Origin: Candidimonas sp.
GTDB lineage: Bacteria; Pseudomonadota; Gammaproteobacteria; Burkholderiales; Burkholderiaceae_B
Assembly (NCBI GenBank): GCA_004297945.1
Contig: SCRC01000117.1
Span: 1-64,000 of the forward strand
DNA length: 64,000 nt
Direction of reading: 5' to 3'
Numbering within the stretch: position 1 is the stretch's first letter; each line of letters begins with the position of its first letter. The translations under genes were made by a program, and so were the position numbers. The notes below the pieces were generated by a model, which saw nothing but the letters and a program-made list of their open reading frames with translations, was not told the origin of the DNA and searched no databases. This document shows positions 20,878 through 29,105 of this stretch, piece by piece.

Positions 20878-21900
20878 TCACCTGCACAACAAATCTCGCG
20901 CCTTGCACTCAAACGCCACCGGATCGCCATCGCGCAAAATAAAAACCAGGGCCAAATCGGTGCGGGCCAGGCCTGCGTCAGAGCCTGAATCCCCCACCCA
21001 GGGCTCAATGGGATATAGCTGCTGGTGCACCCCATGCACAACGCTCAAACCTTTCTCGCCACGAAACCGGACCAGACCCTTCATACGCAATAGGTCGGCG
21101 CCGCCAAGTGGCAGCAAGACACTCATGGCACGCAAAAAGGCGCCGCGCGCAATCGGTGCAATATCTGACAAGGTGAGCACATGCACACCAAAGTGCATGC
21201 TCGCGGCCGATCCTGCAGCAGACCACAATCCACTCGCCGATCGTGAAACACCAACAAGCATGTTTTTATGCGCAGAACCGGCCGCCACAAGATCCGCCAA
21301 ACAAGGCAAGGCTTGCATGTCATATTGCGGCGCATCGGCATTTACCCGCAAGACAGCGGCATCGAGCGTGGGCCGCCCGACGGCGTCGGCCAGATCGGTT
21401 TTGCTAAATACGATGGCGTCAGCCAACGCCGCCTGCTGCAACGCCTCGGGATGCCGGGTGAGTTGTTGCGCGCCATGCACGCCATCAATCACCGTAATGC
21501 AACCGTCGTACACGTAGCGTTCACATAGGAACTTCTCATATCGCAAGGTATACATGATGGGAGCCGGGTCTGCCATGCCCGTGGTTTCGATCAGTACACG
21601 CAAAAGCGGCGTAATTTCTCTGTGCAATGACGCCATGAACAAATCGCGCAAGACATCCACCAGGTCGCCCCGCACGCTGCAACATACACAGCCCGATTCA
21701 AGCAATATCACATTTGAATGAACACGCCGGATGAGCCGATGGTCCAGCCCCACTTGGCCAATCTCGTTGACGACTACCGCCATCCTGGCCGCCTCAGGCG
21801 CCACCAACACCCGGTTTAGCAGCGTTGTTTTTCCGCTCCCCAAAAATCCTGTCACCACCGTGACTGGAATGCGCTTATCCATATCCATCGCACTTACCAT
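20878..21900 (-). CDS. COG0523 (CobW/YjiA/ZigA-type) metal-chaperone GTPase
   Basis: The 340-residue G3E GTPase has Walker A GFLGSGKTT (18-26), the family's metal-binding CxCC motif as C71-V-C73-C74 in ESGCVCCSV, and the NKxD-like FSKTDLAD. The C-terminal CobW_C domain follows from about residue 225. Proteins of this class deliver zinc, cobalt or other metals to client enzymes and are often zinc-starvation induced. No histidine-rich stretch is present, and no zinc uptake, nitrile hydratase or cobalamin gene is adjacent, so the client is unknown. It reads away from the divergent COG3146 gene only 31 bases off, so the promoters must overlap. Confidence 0.85.
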   Translation of the reverse strand: MVSAMDMDKRIPVTVVTGFLGSGKTTLLNRVLVAPEAARMAVVVNEIGQVGLDHRLIRRVHSNVILLESGCVCCSVRGDLVDVLRDLFMASLHREITPLLRVLIETTGMADPAPIMYTLRYEKFLCERYVYDGCITVIDGVHGAQQLTRHPEALQQAALADAIVFSKTDLADAVGRPTLDAAVLRVNADAPQYDMQALPCLADLVAAGSAHKNMLVGVSRSASGLWSAAGSAASMHFGVHVLTLSDIAPIARGAFLRAMSVLLPLGGADLLRMKGLVRFRGEKGLSVVHGVHQQLYPIEPWVGDSGSDAGLARTDLALVFILRDGDPVAFECKARDLLCR

Positions 21901-21931
21901 CTGCTATCCGCCCTTAGACTAAAATTGGCCC

Positions 21932-23053
21932 ATGACGCGCTTTTCCATTACCCGCAACCTGAAGGATATTAACGCTGATCAATGGAATCGATTGGCGGGC
22001 GACCACCCTTTACTGCGCCTGGAATTTCTGCTGGCCTTTGATGAAGCCCAATGCGCCGTGCCCAACACGGGCTGGGCGCCGCATTACCTGCTTTTACACC
22101 GCGGGCAAACGCTGGCGGGGGCCATGCCTTTGTACTTGAAGTCGCACTCGCGCGGCGAGTACGTGTTTGACGCTATCTGGGCCGATGCCTTCGCGCAACA
22201 CCAACTGGCCTACTACCCTAAACTGCTGGGAGCAATACCGTTCACACCCGTACCGGGTCAGCGCTTGCTGGCCGAAAACCATGCCGACCGTGTACTGCTG
22301 GCGCAGCAGGCCATCACGCTGACTCGGGAAAACGGAATTTCTTCACTGCATATTCTGTTCCCTGACGAGGACGATTGCGCGGCGCTCAAGGAAGCGGGGT
22401 TCTTGTTCCGGGAAAACGTGCAATTTCACTGGTTCAATCAGGGCTACCGGCATTTCGACGAGTTCCTGGCCGAGATGAGCCAGCCCAAACGTAAAAAAAT
22501 CAAACAGGATCGCCGCAAGGTACTGGATGCAGGGGTACATTTCCGCTGGCTGCAAGGCAAGCGGATCGACGAAAACACATTGAGGTTTTTTTTCAAATGC
22601 TATAGCCGTACCTACATCGAGCATGGCAATGCGCCTTACCTGAACTACGATTTTTTCTCCAGGCTGCACATGCAGATGCCGGATCAATTGCTCATCGTGC
22701 TGGCCGAGCAGGATGGTATTCCAGTGGCGTGCGCGCTAAGCCTGTGCAGCAACAACGCCCTATACGGACGCTACTGGGGCAGCACTCAATTCATTTCCGG
22801 CCTGCATTTTGAAACCTGTTATGTACAGGCGATCGAGTTCTGCATCCAACACGGGTTAGCCCGATTTGAAGGCGGCGCACAGGGCGAACACAAACTCTCA
22901 CGCGGCATGTTGCCGGTAAAAACCTGGTCAGCCCATTGGATACGCGACACGCGCTACGCACAGGCCATCGCCGATTTCCTGAACAGGGAAACACCCGCCG
23001 TGAGCGGCTACATTGACGAGCTGCGCGAACACAGCCCATTTAAAGAAAAATGA
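21932..23053 (+). CDS. COG3146 family GNAT/FemAB-like acyltransferase
   Basis: A 373-residue protein of the COG3146 / DUF482 family (peptidogalycan biosynthesis/recognition), built on the double-GNAT fold of FemAB. Recognisable blocks are HPLLRLEFLLAFDEA near the N-terminus, the SQPKRKKIKQDRRKV motif at about residue 188, and the C-terminal RFEGGAQGEHKLSRGM block, which is close to invariant in the family. Substrate is not known; a transfer of an acyl or aminoacyl group is expected. It ends 12 bases from the convergent ftrD stop. Confidence 0.85.
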   Translation: MTRFSITRNLKDINADQWNRLAGDHPLLRLEFLLAFDEAQCAVPNTGWAPHYLLLHRGQTLAGAMPLYLKSHSRGEYVFDAIWADAFAQHQLAYYPKLLGAIPFTPVPGQRLLAENHADRVLLAQQAITLTRENGISSLHILFPDEDDCAALKEAGFLFRENVQFHWFNQGYRHFDEFLAEMSQPKRKKIKQDRRKVLDAGVHFRWLQGKRIDENTLRFFFKCYSRTYIEHGNAPYLNYDFFSRLHMQMPDQLLIVLAEQDGIPVACALSLCSNNALYGRYWGSTQFISGLHFETCYVQAIEFCIQHGLARFEGGAQGEHKLSRGMLPVKTWSAHWIRDTRYAQAIADFLNRETPAVSGYIDELREHSPFKEK

Positions 23054-23065
23054 GCCCGCTCCTAA

Positions 23066-24484
23066 CTACCACACCACAAAGAACAACACCCAAGAGGCGC
23101 AAAATGGCACCAGACCGAGCGCCACGATCATCGTCGCCCACGCGCGCAGCCAAAAGCGCGAACTGCGCAAGCCGGTCAGGCGCCACACCAGACGCAGGCT
23201 CCACAGCAGCGCCAGACCCAGCAGCGTAAAGCGCACGGCTGCCGCCCATCCGATAGGTACTCCTTCATGTTTCAGCAAGGTCAGCGTGGTGGCGGAAAGC
23301 CCCAGAAATACGCCCGCGCCGCCTGCCGGGATAAGGCCTTGCGCCAGCTTGTGCAGGCTGTCACGCCCCAGCCCAAACCTGGTGCGCCTTGCGGCAGCGC
23401 GCGGGGATACGGCCTTGCCGGCCACGGGCAAAAGGCGGTCAGCCAGCCACAAGGCCATGTAGATGGGGCCGCCTACACACACCGCCGCGCCCATGATGAA
23501 AACGAGAATGCCGGCGCCATCGAGCCAAGTGAAACTGTCGTTGACATCAGGATAATGGGTAAGGATGAACCATGGCGCATTTTGCGCCAGCGGCCAATAG
23601 ATATTGTGGTCGACCAGCCAAGTGGCGCTGGCCTGTTTGATTGTGACGAACCACGGGCTCGCGCTCCACAAAAAGGCGCCCACCGCCAGACCCATCAGGC
23701 CAAACACGATAAGCGCCGTTTGCCAGTTGTCGCCGGTCGCGATGTCAACGATTTCGGTTTCGGGAGAACGCGGAGTCAATGCGATAGCGCCGCGGTAATC
23801 GCTGCAGCGCCCGCACATATGGCAATCGCCCGACCCTTTCATGTGGCGCAGCGGCACGAGTGGCGCACAATTGATCGAAGCCGTACGGCGCACTGGATTG
23901 CGCCATGCATCTTCATCAACCTTGTAATGCCACGGCGCGAGCTTGGCCAGCAGATTGAATACCCCATTGACGGGACACAAATATTTGCACCAGACTCGCT
24001 TATTACGACCATATAGCCAACCCACCACGATCGCGCCGGCGGTCGACCCACCCAGCACGGCAAGCACGGCCCAGGGGTATTGATAAACACTGACCAACTG
24101 ACCGTAGACCGTCGTCAGGGTAAAAGCCACAAACGGCCAACCGCCCCACCGCATCCACTTCGGTATGGCCCGACCGCGGCCATGCTCACTGGCCCACTCC
24201 GTCAGCATGCCTTCAGGGCAAAACAAACCGCACCAGGCTCGACCGACCAAAGGCATGGAAACAAGGACAAAAGGCCACCAGACGCCCCAGAAGGCAAACT
24301 GCGCGAAGATAGTCAGGTTGTTGAATATAGACGCGCTGCGGCCGGGCAATGGCAAGACCGCCGGGACAATCAGCAAGAACAGGTATACGGCGACAATCGC
24401 CCACTGCACCTTGCGCAGCAAGGGAGCATGATCGCGCAACGTGTCGGCAAATTTCGTCGTAACCCGGCGCAGCACCATAGCCAT
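23066..24484 (-). CDS. ftrD: FtrD, polyferredoxin-like membrane protein of the ferrous-iron system
   Basis: A 472-residue membrane protein of the NosR/RnfH-like 4Fe-4S family. Several transmembrane helices are clear (WAIVAVYLFLLIVPAVL, residues 29-45; others near 60-85, 125-160, 245-265, 310-340 and the C-terminus). Cysteine motifs CxxxxxxxxxCP (GLFCPEGM; CKYLCPVNG) and CHMCGRCSDYRG bind clusters. In Bordetella FtrABCD it is proposed to accept the electron released when FtrB oxidises Fe(II). It is the last gene of the operon, 12 bases after ftrC. Confidence 0.85.
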   Translation of the reverse strand: MAMVLRRVTTKFADTLRDHAPLLRKVQWAIVAVYLFLLIVPAVLPLPGRSASIFNNLTIFAQFAFWGVWWPFVLVSMPLVGRAWCGLFCPEGMLTEWASEHGRGRAIPKWMRWGGWPFVAFTLTTVYGQLVSVYQYPWAVLAVLGGSTAGAIVVGWLYGRNKRVWCKYLCPVNGVFNLLAKLAPWHYKVDEDAWRNPVRRTASINCAPLVPLRHMKGSGDCHMCGRCSDYRGAIALTPRSPETEIVDIATGDNWQTALIVFGLMGLAVGAFLWSASPWFVTIKQASATWLVDHNIYWPLAQNAPWFILTHYPDVNDSFTWLDGAGILVFIMGAAVCVGGPIYMALWLADRLLPVAGKAVSPRAAARRTRFGLGRDSLHKLAQGLIPAGGAGVFLGLSATTLTLLKHEGVPIGWAAAVRFTLLGLALLWSLRLVWRLTGLRSSRFWLRAWATMIVALGLVPFCASWVLFFVVW

Positions 24485-24496
24485 AAGGAAACTCGG

Positions 24497-25348
24497 CTAA
24501 ACGGCGGCGGCGGACAAACGCGACGGGCCCTGCGCCCGCACGTCGGCCCGCTTGAGCAAATAGTAGACAGCCAGCCAGTACCCCGCCCATATCAGTAATT
24601 CCGATAACGCCGGATAAGCGCGATAGCCCGCGAAATGAGCCAGCACCGAGCCCAGGCCTTGATTGGCGTCGAGCAGCCACGAACTGTCCCATACCGGATC
24701 CATGAGCGTGGGCAGAACCCCCAACGAGATCAGATGATCCAGGCCGCCCACCAGCAAAGAACTAGCCAGTAGCAACAAAAGGATTTCCGTTAGTTTGAAA
24801 AACCGCCGCCAGGTAATAATGCGCCCGCCAAGCTGCAAGAGACCGAAGGTGGCAAGCGCTGCGGCAAAGCCCAGCACCCCAGCCAGAGACAGACGCCACA
24901 TGGATCCTGTTGCGTCGCCCGCCGATATCGTGCCATACAGAAACACCACAGCCTCGCTGCCTTCGCGCGCCACCGCACACATGACCAGAATCAGCAGACC
25001 CCACCAATTGTCGCTACCGACCCGAGTCTGCGCGCCGCCCTCCAGTTGTTTTTTCAAGGTGCGCCCATGCTGCCTCATCCAGATCACCATCTGGACGACC
25101 AGGCCGCACGCCACCAGGGCCATACCTGTTTGAAACCACTCCTGGCCATCGCTCGATAACCAGGAAGCAACCCCCAGCAAAACCAGGGCCAGCGCTACGG
25201 CCAGCGCCAGGCCGGCCACGACGCCCCCCCACAACCACGGCAAGCCGCGACGCCCGTCAGGGCTTTGCCGCAGCCATGCATATAAAATGCCCACCACCAA
25301 CAGGGCTTCTACACTTTCACGCCAGACAATGAAGGCAATTTGTTCCAT
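24497..25348 (-). CDS. ftrC: FtrC, FTR1-family iron permease
   Basis: A 283-residue seven-helix permease of the Ftr1/EfeU family. Both iron-passage motifs of the REXXE type are present: RESVE in FIVWRESVEALLV near the N-terminus and REGSE in CAVAREGSEAVVF. It moves ferric iron, produced at the outer face by the cupredoxin FtrB, through the inner membrane. Sits 15 bases after ftrB and 12 before ftrD; the gene order ftrA-B-C-D is that of Bordetella and Brucella. Confidence 0.92.
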   Translation of the reverse strand: MEQIAFIVWRESVEALLVVGILYAWLRQSPDGRRGLPWLWGGVVAGLALAVALALVLLGVASWLSSDGQEWFQTGMALVACGLVVQMVIWMRQHGRTLKKQLEGGAQTRVGSDNWWGLLILVMCAVAREGSEAVVFLYGTISAGDATGSMWRLSLAGVLGFAAALATFGLLQLGGRIITWRRFFKLTEILLLLLASSLLVGGLDHLISLGVLPTLMDPVWDSSWLLDANQGLGSVLAHFAGYRAYPALSELLIWAGYWLAVYYLLKRADVRAQGPSRLSAAAV

Positions 25349-25363
25349 GATGCAATACCTTGG

Positions 25364-25762
25364 CTACTTTTTCTCGGTCACGACCAGGACACCCTTGACG
25401 TTTTGATGAAAATCGTCGAAGAAGGGGTATTCGCCTGGACGCGAAATTGTTATGACAACAAACGAGGTGACTCCCGCGCCCAGCACTTTTTCCTTGCGCA
25501 AAGGCAGGCTTTCAAATTCGACCGGCTCTTTGCTTTCGTTGACCAACACCAGCTTGAATTTTCCGGCCGGGACCGTCAGGCGCGCCGGTTCAAACGTACC
25601 TCCCTGCTTGAAAGTGAGCGTAAACACCGGCATTTGATCCGCCCGCGCCATGCCGGCCAGACCGAGCATCAGGCACAACGCCAACAACACCACGCCAAGC
25701 CAGTGCGCGTCTGCCAGTTTGCCTTTGCCCTCGAAAGGCGCGTTCAACGTGTTGATCCGCAT
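25364..25762 (-). CDS. ftrB: FtrB, periplasmic cupredoxin of the iron system
   Basis: A cupredoxin-domain protein of about 132 residues with one N-terminal hydrophobic segment ending in ARA (signal peptide, VVLLALCLMLGLAGMARA) and an EfeO-type cupredoxin core (FEPARLTVPAGKFKLVLVN, then PGEYPFFDDFHQ). The role is oxidation of Fe(II) before uptake. I chose the ATG at 25762; a TTG at 25771, overlapping the ftrA stop, has a ribosome site only three bases away and is less likely. Confidence 0.85.
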   Translation of the reverse strand: MRINTLNAPFEGKGKLADAHWLGVVLLALCLMLGLAGMARADQMPVFTLTFKQGGTFEPARLTVPAGKFKLVLVNESKEPVEFESLPLRKEKVLGAGVTSFVVITISRPGEYPFFDDFHQNVKGVLVVTEKK

Positions 25763-25767
25763 AATGA

Positions 25768-26304
25768 TCAATAGCCCCCTTTCTTGCCCGTTCCGGCATA
25801 TACGAACTCATAGTTCAGCTCGAACGTCTTGAACCACGGAGCCACGCCGGTTTCTTTATCTACATGACGGCCAAAATGATTCGTTTTGTTGGCCGTAGGC
25901 GGCGAAATGGTGAAAGACAACTTGTATTTTCCCGGGCCTTCCAGCTTGACGTTGTCGCCATAATGTGGGCCATCGTTGGCCACCATGGGCATCAAATCGC
26001 CCTTCAATACCTTATCGCTGCCATTTTTCTGCAACGTATACTGGATCACAAGATACGGTGCCCAAGCCCCTTCGGGTAAACCGTTTTTATTGTCCGCCGT
26101 GGCGTGGATATCCGCCTCGAGGTGAATATCGGAAATCTTGGCTTCGCGCATCATTCCGGCGGGTTCCATTTCAACTGGCTGCAAATACACCGCGCCAATT
26201 TCCAGTCCGTTCAAATCCGAAGGCTTGCCTATAGGATATTCGGCCGACCAGGCCGATGCCGCCAAACCCATGCCTATTGCGACTGCCAACCACTGCTTCA
26301 CCAT
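25768..26304 (-). CDS. ftrA: FtrA, P19/Tpd-type periplasmic iron-binding protein
   Basis: A 178-residue secreted protein: signal peptide 1-20 (MVKQWLAVAIGMGLAASAWSA), then an immunoglobulin-like domain of the P19/Tpd family. The conserved metal-site residues are visible in EMEPAGMM (Glu and Met), DIHLEADIHA (His) and DGPHYGDN (His). It binds ferrous iron and copper in the periplasm and starts the FtrABCD pathway. It is the first gene of the operon; a possible Fur box lies about 115-135 bases upstream. Confidence 0.92.
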   Translation of the reverse strand: MVKQWLAVAIGMGLAASAWSAEYPIGKPSDLNGLEIGAVYLQPVEMEPAGMMREAKISDIHLEADIHATADNKNGLPEGAWAPYLVIQYTLQKNGSDKVLKGDLMPMVANDGPHYGDNVKLEGPGKYKLSFTISPPTANKTNHFGRHVDKETGVAPWFKTFELNYEFVYAGTGKKGGY

Positions 26305-26419
26305 GCTTGTTGCTCCGTTCGATTGCTGCGGGAAATAAAATAAAACGCCTGTTTGCGCCTACGCCATTTCGGGTGTGCCATAAAAGTTCAGCAATCGCAG
26401 TAGAACAATAAACACAAAC

Positions 26420-26438
26420 AAGATTCGTTCTCATTACT
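26420..26438 (-). promoter_or_regulatory. Possible Fur box upstream of ftrA
   Basis: On the minus strand AATGAGAACGAATCTTG matches the first half of the classic Fur site (AATGAGAAT) well and the second half only partly. Its place, upstream of an iron-uptake operon, supports it. The gap 26305-26589 also serves the divergent dehydrogenase-like gene. Confidence 0.45.
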
Positions 26439-26589
26439 TTAACATAAGAAATCGGACTGATATTTGAATTTTTCAATTAGATTGCGGCATGCATTGTTTC
26501 AAATAACTATTAACAGGCGCTTCTGCGCTAAAAATACCGCTCTACAAGCGTAGGATGATGCTTATTCCACACCTATCGGACACCTCCCC

Positions 26590-27531
26590 ATGAACCAACC
26601 CATAACAAATATTGCCGTGGTCGGCTGCGGCGTCATCGGGGCCAGTTGGGCCGCCTACTTTCTGGCTAAAGGCTTTTCTGTCGCCGCGACCGACCCGGGC
26701 GAGCGGGCCGAACACAATTTGCGAAAATGGGTGCGCGCCTTTTGGCCGACGTTGGAGCAGCAAGGCTTATCGGCCGGCGCGTCGATGGATAGGCTCAGTT
26801 TCCACGAAAGCGTGTCCGACGCGGTAAAGGACGCCCAGTTCATACAGGAGAGCGGCCCCGAACGGCTTGATATGAAGCGCCGCGTTATCGCCGACATTGA
26901 AGCGGCCTCCCCGTCCGACACCATTATCGCCAGCAGCTCATCGGGGCTGCTGATCAGCGATATACAAAGCGGCGCCCAATTTCCTGAACGGATTGTGCTG
27001 GGGCATCCTTTCAACCCACCGCATCTGATTCCGCTCGTCGAAGTAGTGGGCGGCAAGCTCAGTTCACAAGATAATGTTCAACGCGCCATCGAGTTTTACC
27101 GCTCAATTGGCAAAAAGCCCATCCATATCCGACAGGAAATAAAAGGTCATGTTGCCAACCGCTTGCAAGCGGCGCTTTGGAAGGAAGCGTTTTACCTGGT
27201 AAACAACGATGTGATTTCAGTGGCTGACCTGGACACTGCAATTTCGTTCGGTCCCGGACTGCGCTGGGCATTGCTTGGCCCATTCCTGAACCTACATCTT
27301 TCAGGCGGCGAAGGGGGCATCGAACATGCGCTGGAGCATCTGGGGCCGCCAATTGAAGACTGGTGGGCCGACCTGGGACAGGTAACGCTGTCGGCCGCTA
27401 CCAACAAGAAAATCATTGACGGCGTAAGGCGCGAACTGGCGCCCTACGATGAAATCAAAATGCACCAACAACGCGACGCCGTGCTGCTGACGTTGATGCA
27501 GTTGAAGAAAGAATCTGATCAGTTGCCCTAA
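26590..27531 (+). CDS. 3-hydroxyacyl-CoA dehydrogenase family NAD(P)-dependent oxidoreductase
   Basis: The 313-residue protein has an N-terminal Rossmann domain with VVGCGVIGASW (GxGxxG) and the family catalytic block GHPFNPPHLIPLVEVV, where the histidine is catalytic; the helical C-terminal domain follows from about residue 185. The size and the GHPFNPPHLIPLVE form match the single-domain group that includes L-carnitine dehydrogenase and L-gulonate dehydrogenase (lambda-crystallin), rather than fatty-acid FadB or PaaH. The gene stands alone, divergent from ftrABCD, so the substrate is open; carnitine is a reasonable guess only. Confidence 0.82.
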   Translation: MNQPITNIAVVGCGVIGASWAAYFLAKGFSVAATDPGERAEHNLRKWVRAFWPTLEQQGLSAGASMDRLSFHESVSDAVKDAQFIQESGPERLDMKRRVIADIEAASPSDTIIASSSSGLLISDIQSGAQFPERIVLGHPFNPPHLIPLVEVVGGKLSSQDNVQRAIEFYRSIGKKPIHIRQEIKGHVANRLQAALWKEAFYLVNNDVISVADLDTAISFGPGLRWALLGPFLNLHLSGGEGGIEHALEHLGPPIEDWWADLGQVTLSAATNKKIIDGVRRELAPYDEIKMHQQRDAVLLTLMQLKKESDQLP

Positions 27532-27549
27532 TTCCGTTTCTTGTATTGA

Positions 27550-27619
27550 TGGCAGCCACAAGGGATGCCGCTACACACGTCCATTTGCATTGATGGCAGC
27601 CACAAGGGCTGCCGCTACA
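27550..27619. repeat. Two tandem REP-like elements
   Basis: Copies at 27550-27575 and 27594-27619, same orientation, with a 44-base period that includes flanking sequence (CATTGATGG). The first has GGGATGCC in place of GGGCTGCC, which breaks one stem pair. They fill the convergent gap before phaR; the second ends three bases from the phaR stop. Confidence 0.86.
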
Positions 27620-27622
27620 CAG

Positions 27623-28189
27623 CTATTTCTTCTGATCATTGGCCGCGTTGGGCTTGAATGGAAATGTCGAAAACATGGAACGGGACTGATCGTGCATCTG
27701 GTCCTGCATCTGCGCAAACAGATTCTTGCTTTGATCAATATAGCTATTCATCATGTTTTGCAGCACCGGGGTCTGGACATTCATGAACTGAGCCCAGGCT
27801 TCGGGGCCAAGCTGATTGCCGTAAAGGCCTTTGGATTGCTCTGCCATGCGATTTTGAATATCCATGAAGGCCTGGATGTTTTTCTCCAGGAACGCGCCCA
27901 TCACACCTTGCATGGCGTGGCCATAGAACCGAATGATTTGCGACAGCGCCGTGGACGAAAACATGGGGACGCCATCGCCCGCCTCTTCTTCAAGAATGAT
28001 CTGTAGCAATATGCTGCGGGTCAGGTCTTCGCCCGCCTTCGCATCGACGACCTGAAAAACCTGGTTATCAAGCACCAGCTGTTTAACATCGGACAAGGTG
28101 ATGTAAGCACTGGTCTGCGTATCGTACAAACGACGATTGGGATATTTTTTTATCAGGCGGATTGCTGCGGGAGATGAAGTTTGCGTCAT
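27623..28189 (-). CDS. phaR: PHA synthesis repressor PhaR
   Basis: The 188-residue regulator binds PHA granules and DNA and represses phasin genes. The N-terminal PHB_acc_N domain is unmistakable (IRLIKKYPNRRLYDTQTSAY, residues 10-29), followed by two PHB_acc helices (about 75-150, SSTALSQIIRFYG and MGAFLEKNIQAF). I chose the ATG at 28187-28189 as it begins MTQTSS just before the domain. It is the third gene of phaC-phbB-phaR. Confidence 0.93.
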   Translation of the reverse strand: MTQTSSPAAIRLIKKYPNRRLYDTQTSAYITLSDVKQLVLDNQVFQVVDAKAGEDLTRSILLQIILEEEAGDGVPMFSSTALSQIIRFYGHAMQGVMGAFLEKNIQAFMDIQNRMAEQSKGLYGNQLGPEAWAQFMNVQTPVLQNMMNSYIDQSKNLFAQMQDQMHDQSRSMFSTFPFKPNAANDQKK

Positions 28190-28278
28190 GACATTAACCG
28201 AGTGCGTGAAGGGTTCAGGACGCTGTGTTTGACACAAATGCCTGCCAGACACAGCGTACCGCATAATCCAAGAATACA

Positions 28279-29016
28279 TCAGCCCATATGCAAGCCGCCA
28301 TTTATCGAAAAATCGGCGCCTGTCGCAAACCCGGCGTCATCAGAGGCCAGCCAGGCCACCATGGACCCCATTTCCTGGGGAGTACCCAGGCGTTTGACGG
28401 GAATAGTGGCCACAATTTTTTCCAGCACGTCGGGCCGTATGGCCCTAACCATATCGGTGCCAATATAGCCCGGAGAAATGGTATTGACGGTAATGCCTTT
28501 GCTGGCCACCTCTTGGGCCAGCGCCATCGTGAACCCGTGTATGCCGGCCTTGGCCGTCGAATAGTTGGTCTGGCCGAACTGTCCCTTCTGACCATTGACC
28601 GAGCTGATATTGATGATACGCCCCCATTGCTGCTCGATCATGCCCTCCATGACCTGCTTGGTGACATTGAAAAGACTATTCAAATTGGTATCGATAACCG
28701 CACGCCAGTCTTCCTGGCTCATTTTGCGAAACAGCCCATCGCGAGTGATCCCCGCATTGTTAACCAGCACCTGAACATGCCCCAGATCTTTTTTAATACG
28801 TTCGAACGCGTCAACGGTGGAAGCCCAGTCGGCAACATTTCCCACTGAGGCATGAAACGTAAACCCAAGAGCAGCCTGCTCGTCGAGCCACTGCTTGAAA
28901 TTGCGGCTGGGCCCGCAACCCGCCACCACGGTATAGCCCTCTTTGGCCAAACGTTGACATATTGAAGTTCCAATGCCACCCATCCCACCCGTCACATAGG
29001 CCAATTTTCCACTCAT
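28279..29016 (-). CDS. phbB: Acetoacetyl-CoA reductase (PhbB/PhaB)
   Basis: The 245-residue SDR enzyme reduces acetoacetyl-CoA to (R)-3-hydroxybutyryl-CoA, the PHB monomer, with NADPH. The cofactor motif TGGMGGIG is at residues 9-16, NNAG near 88, and the catalytic Tyr-Lys in NYSTAKAG. The QTNYSTAKAG context is that of PhaB. A strong ribosome site (AGAGGAGACGG) precedes the ATG at 29014-29016. No beta-ketothiolase phaA gene is present at this locus. Confidence 0.92.
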   Translation of the reverse strand: MSGKLAYVTGGMGGIGTSICQRLAKEGYTVVAGCGPSRNFKQWLDEQAALGFTFHASVGNVADWASTVDAFERIKKDLGHVQVLVNNAGITRDGLFRKMSQEDWRAVIDTNLNSLFNVTKQVMEGMIEQQWGRIINISSVNGQKGQFGQTNYSTAKAGIHGFTMALAQEVASKGITVNTISPGYIGTDMVRAIRPDVLEKIVATIPVKRLGTPQEMGSMVAWLASDDAGFATGADFSINGGLHMG

Positions 29017-29105
29017 TTCCGTCTCCTCTGTACTGGAATCATTCCAGATGCCTGCTACCTCTATTTGACGCCCACCGCGAGCGCCGCTTGTTGCCTGCTG
29101 CTTAT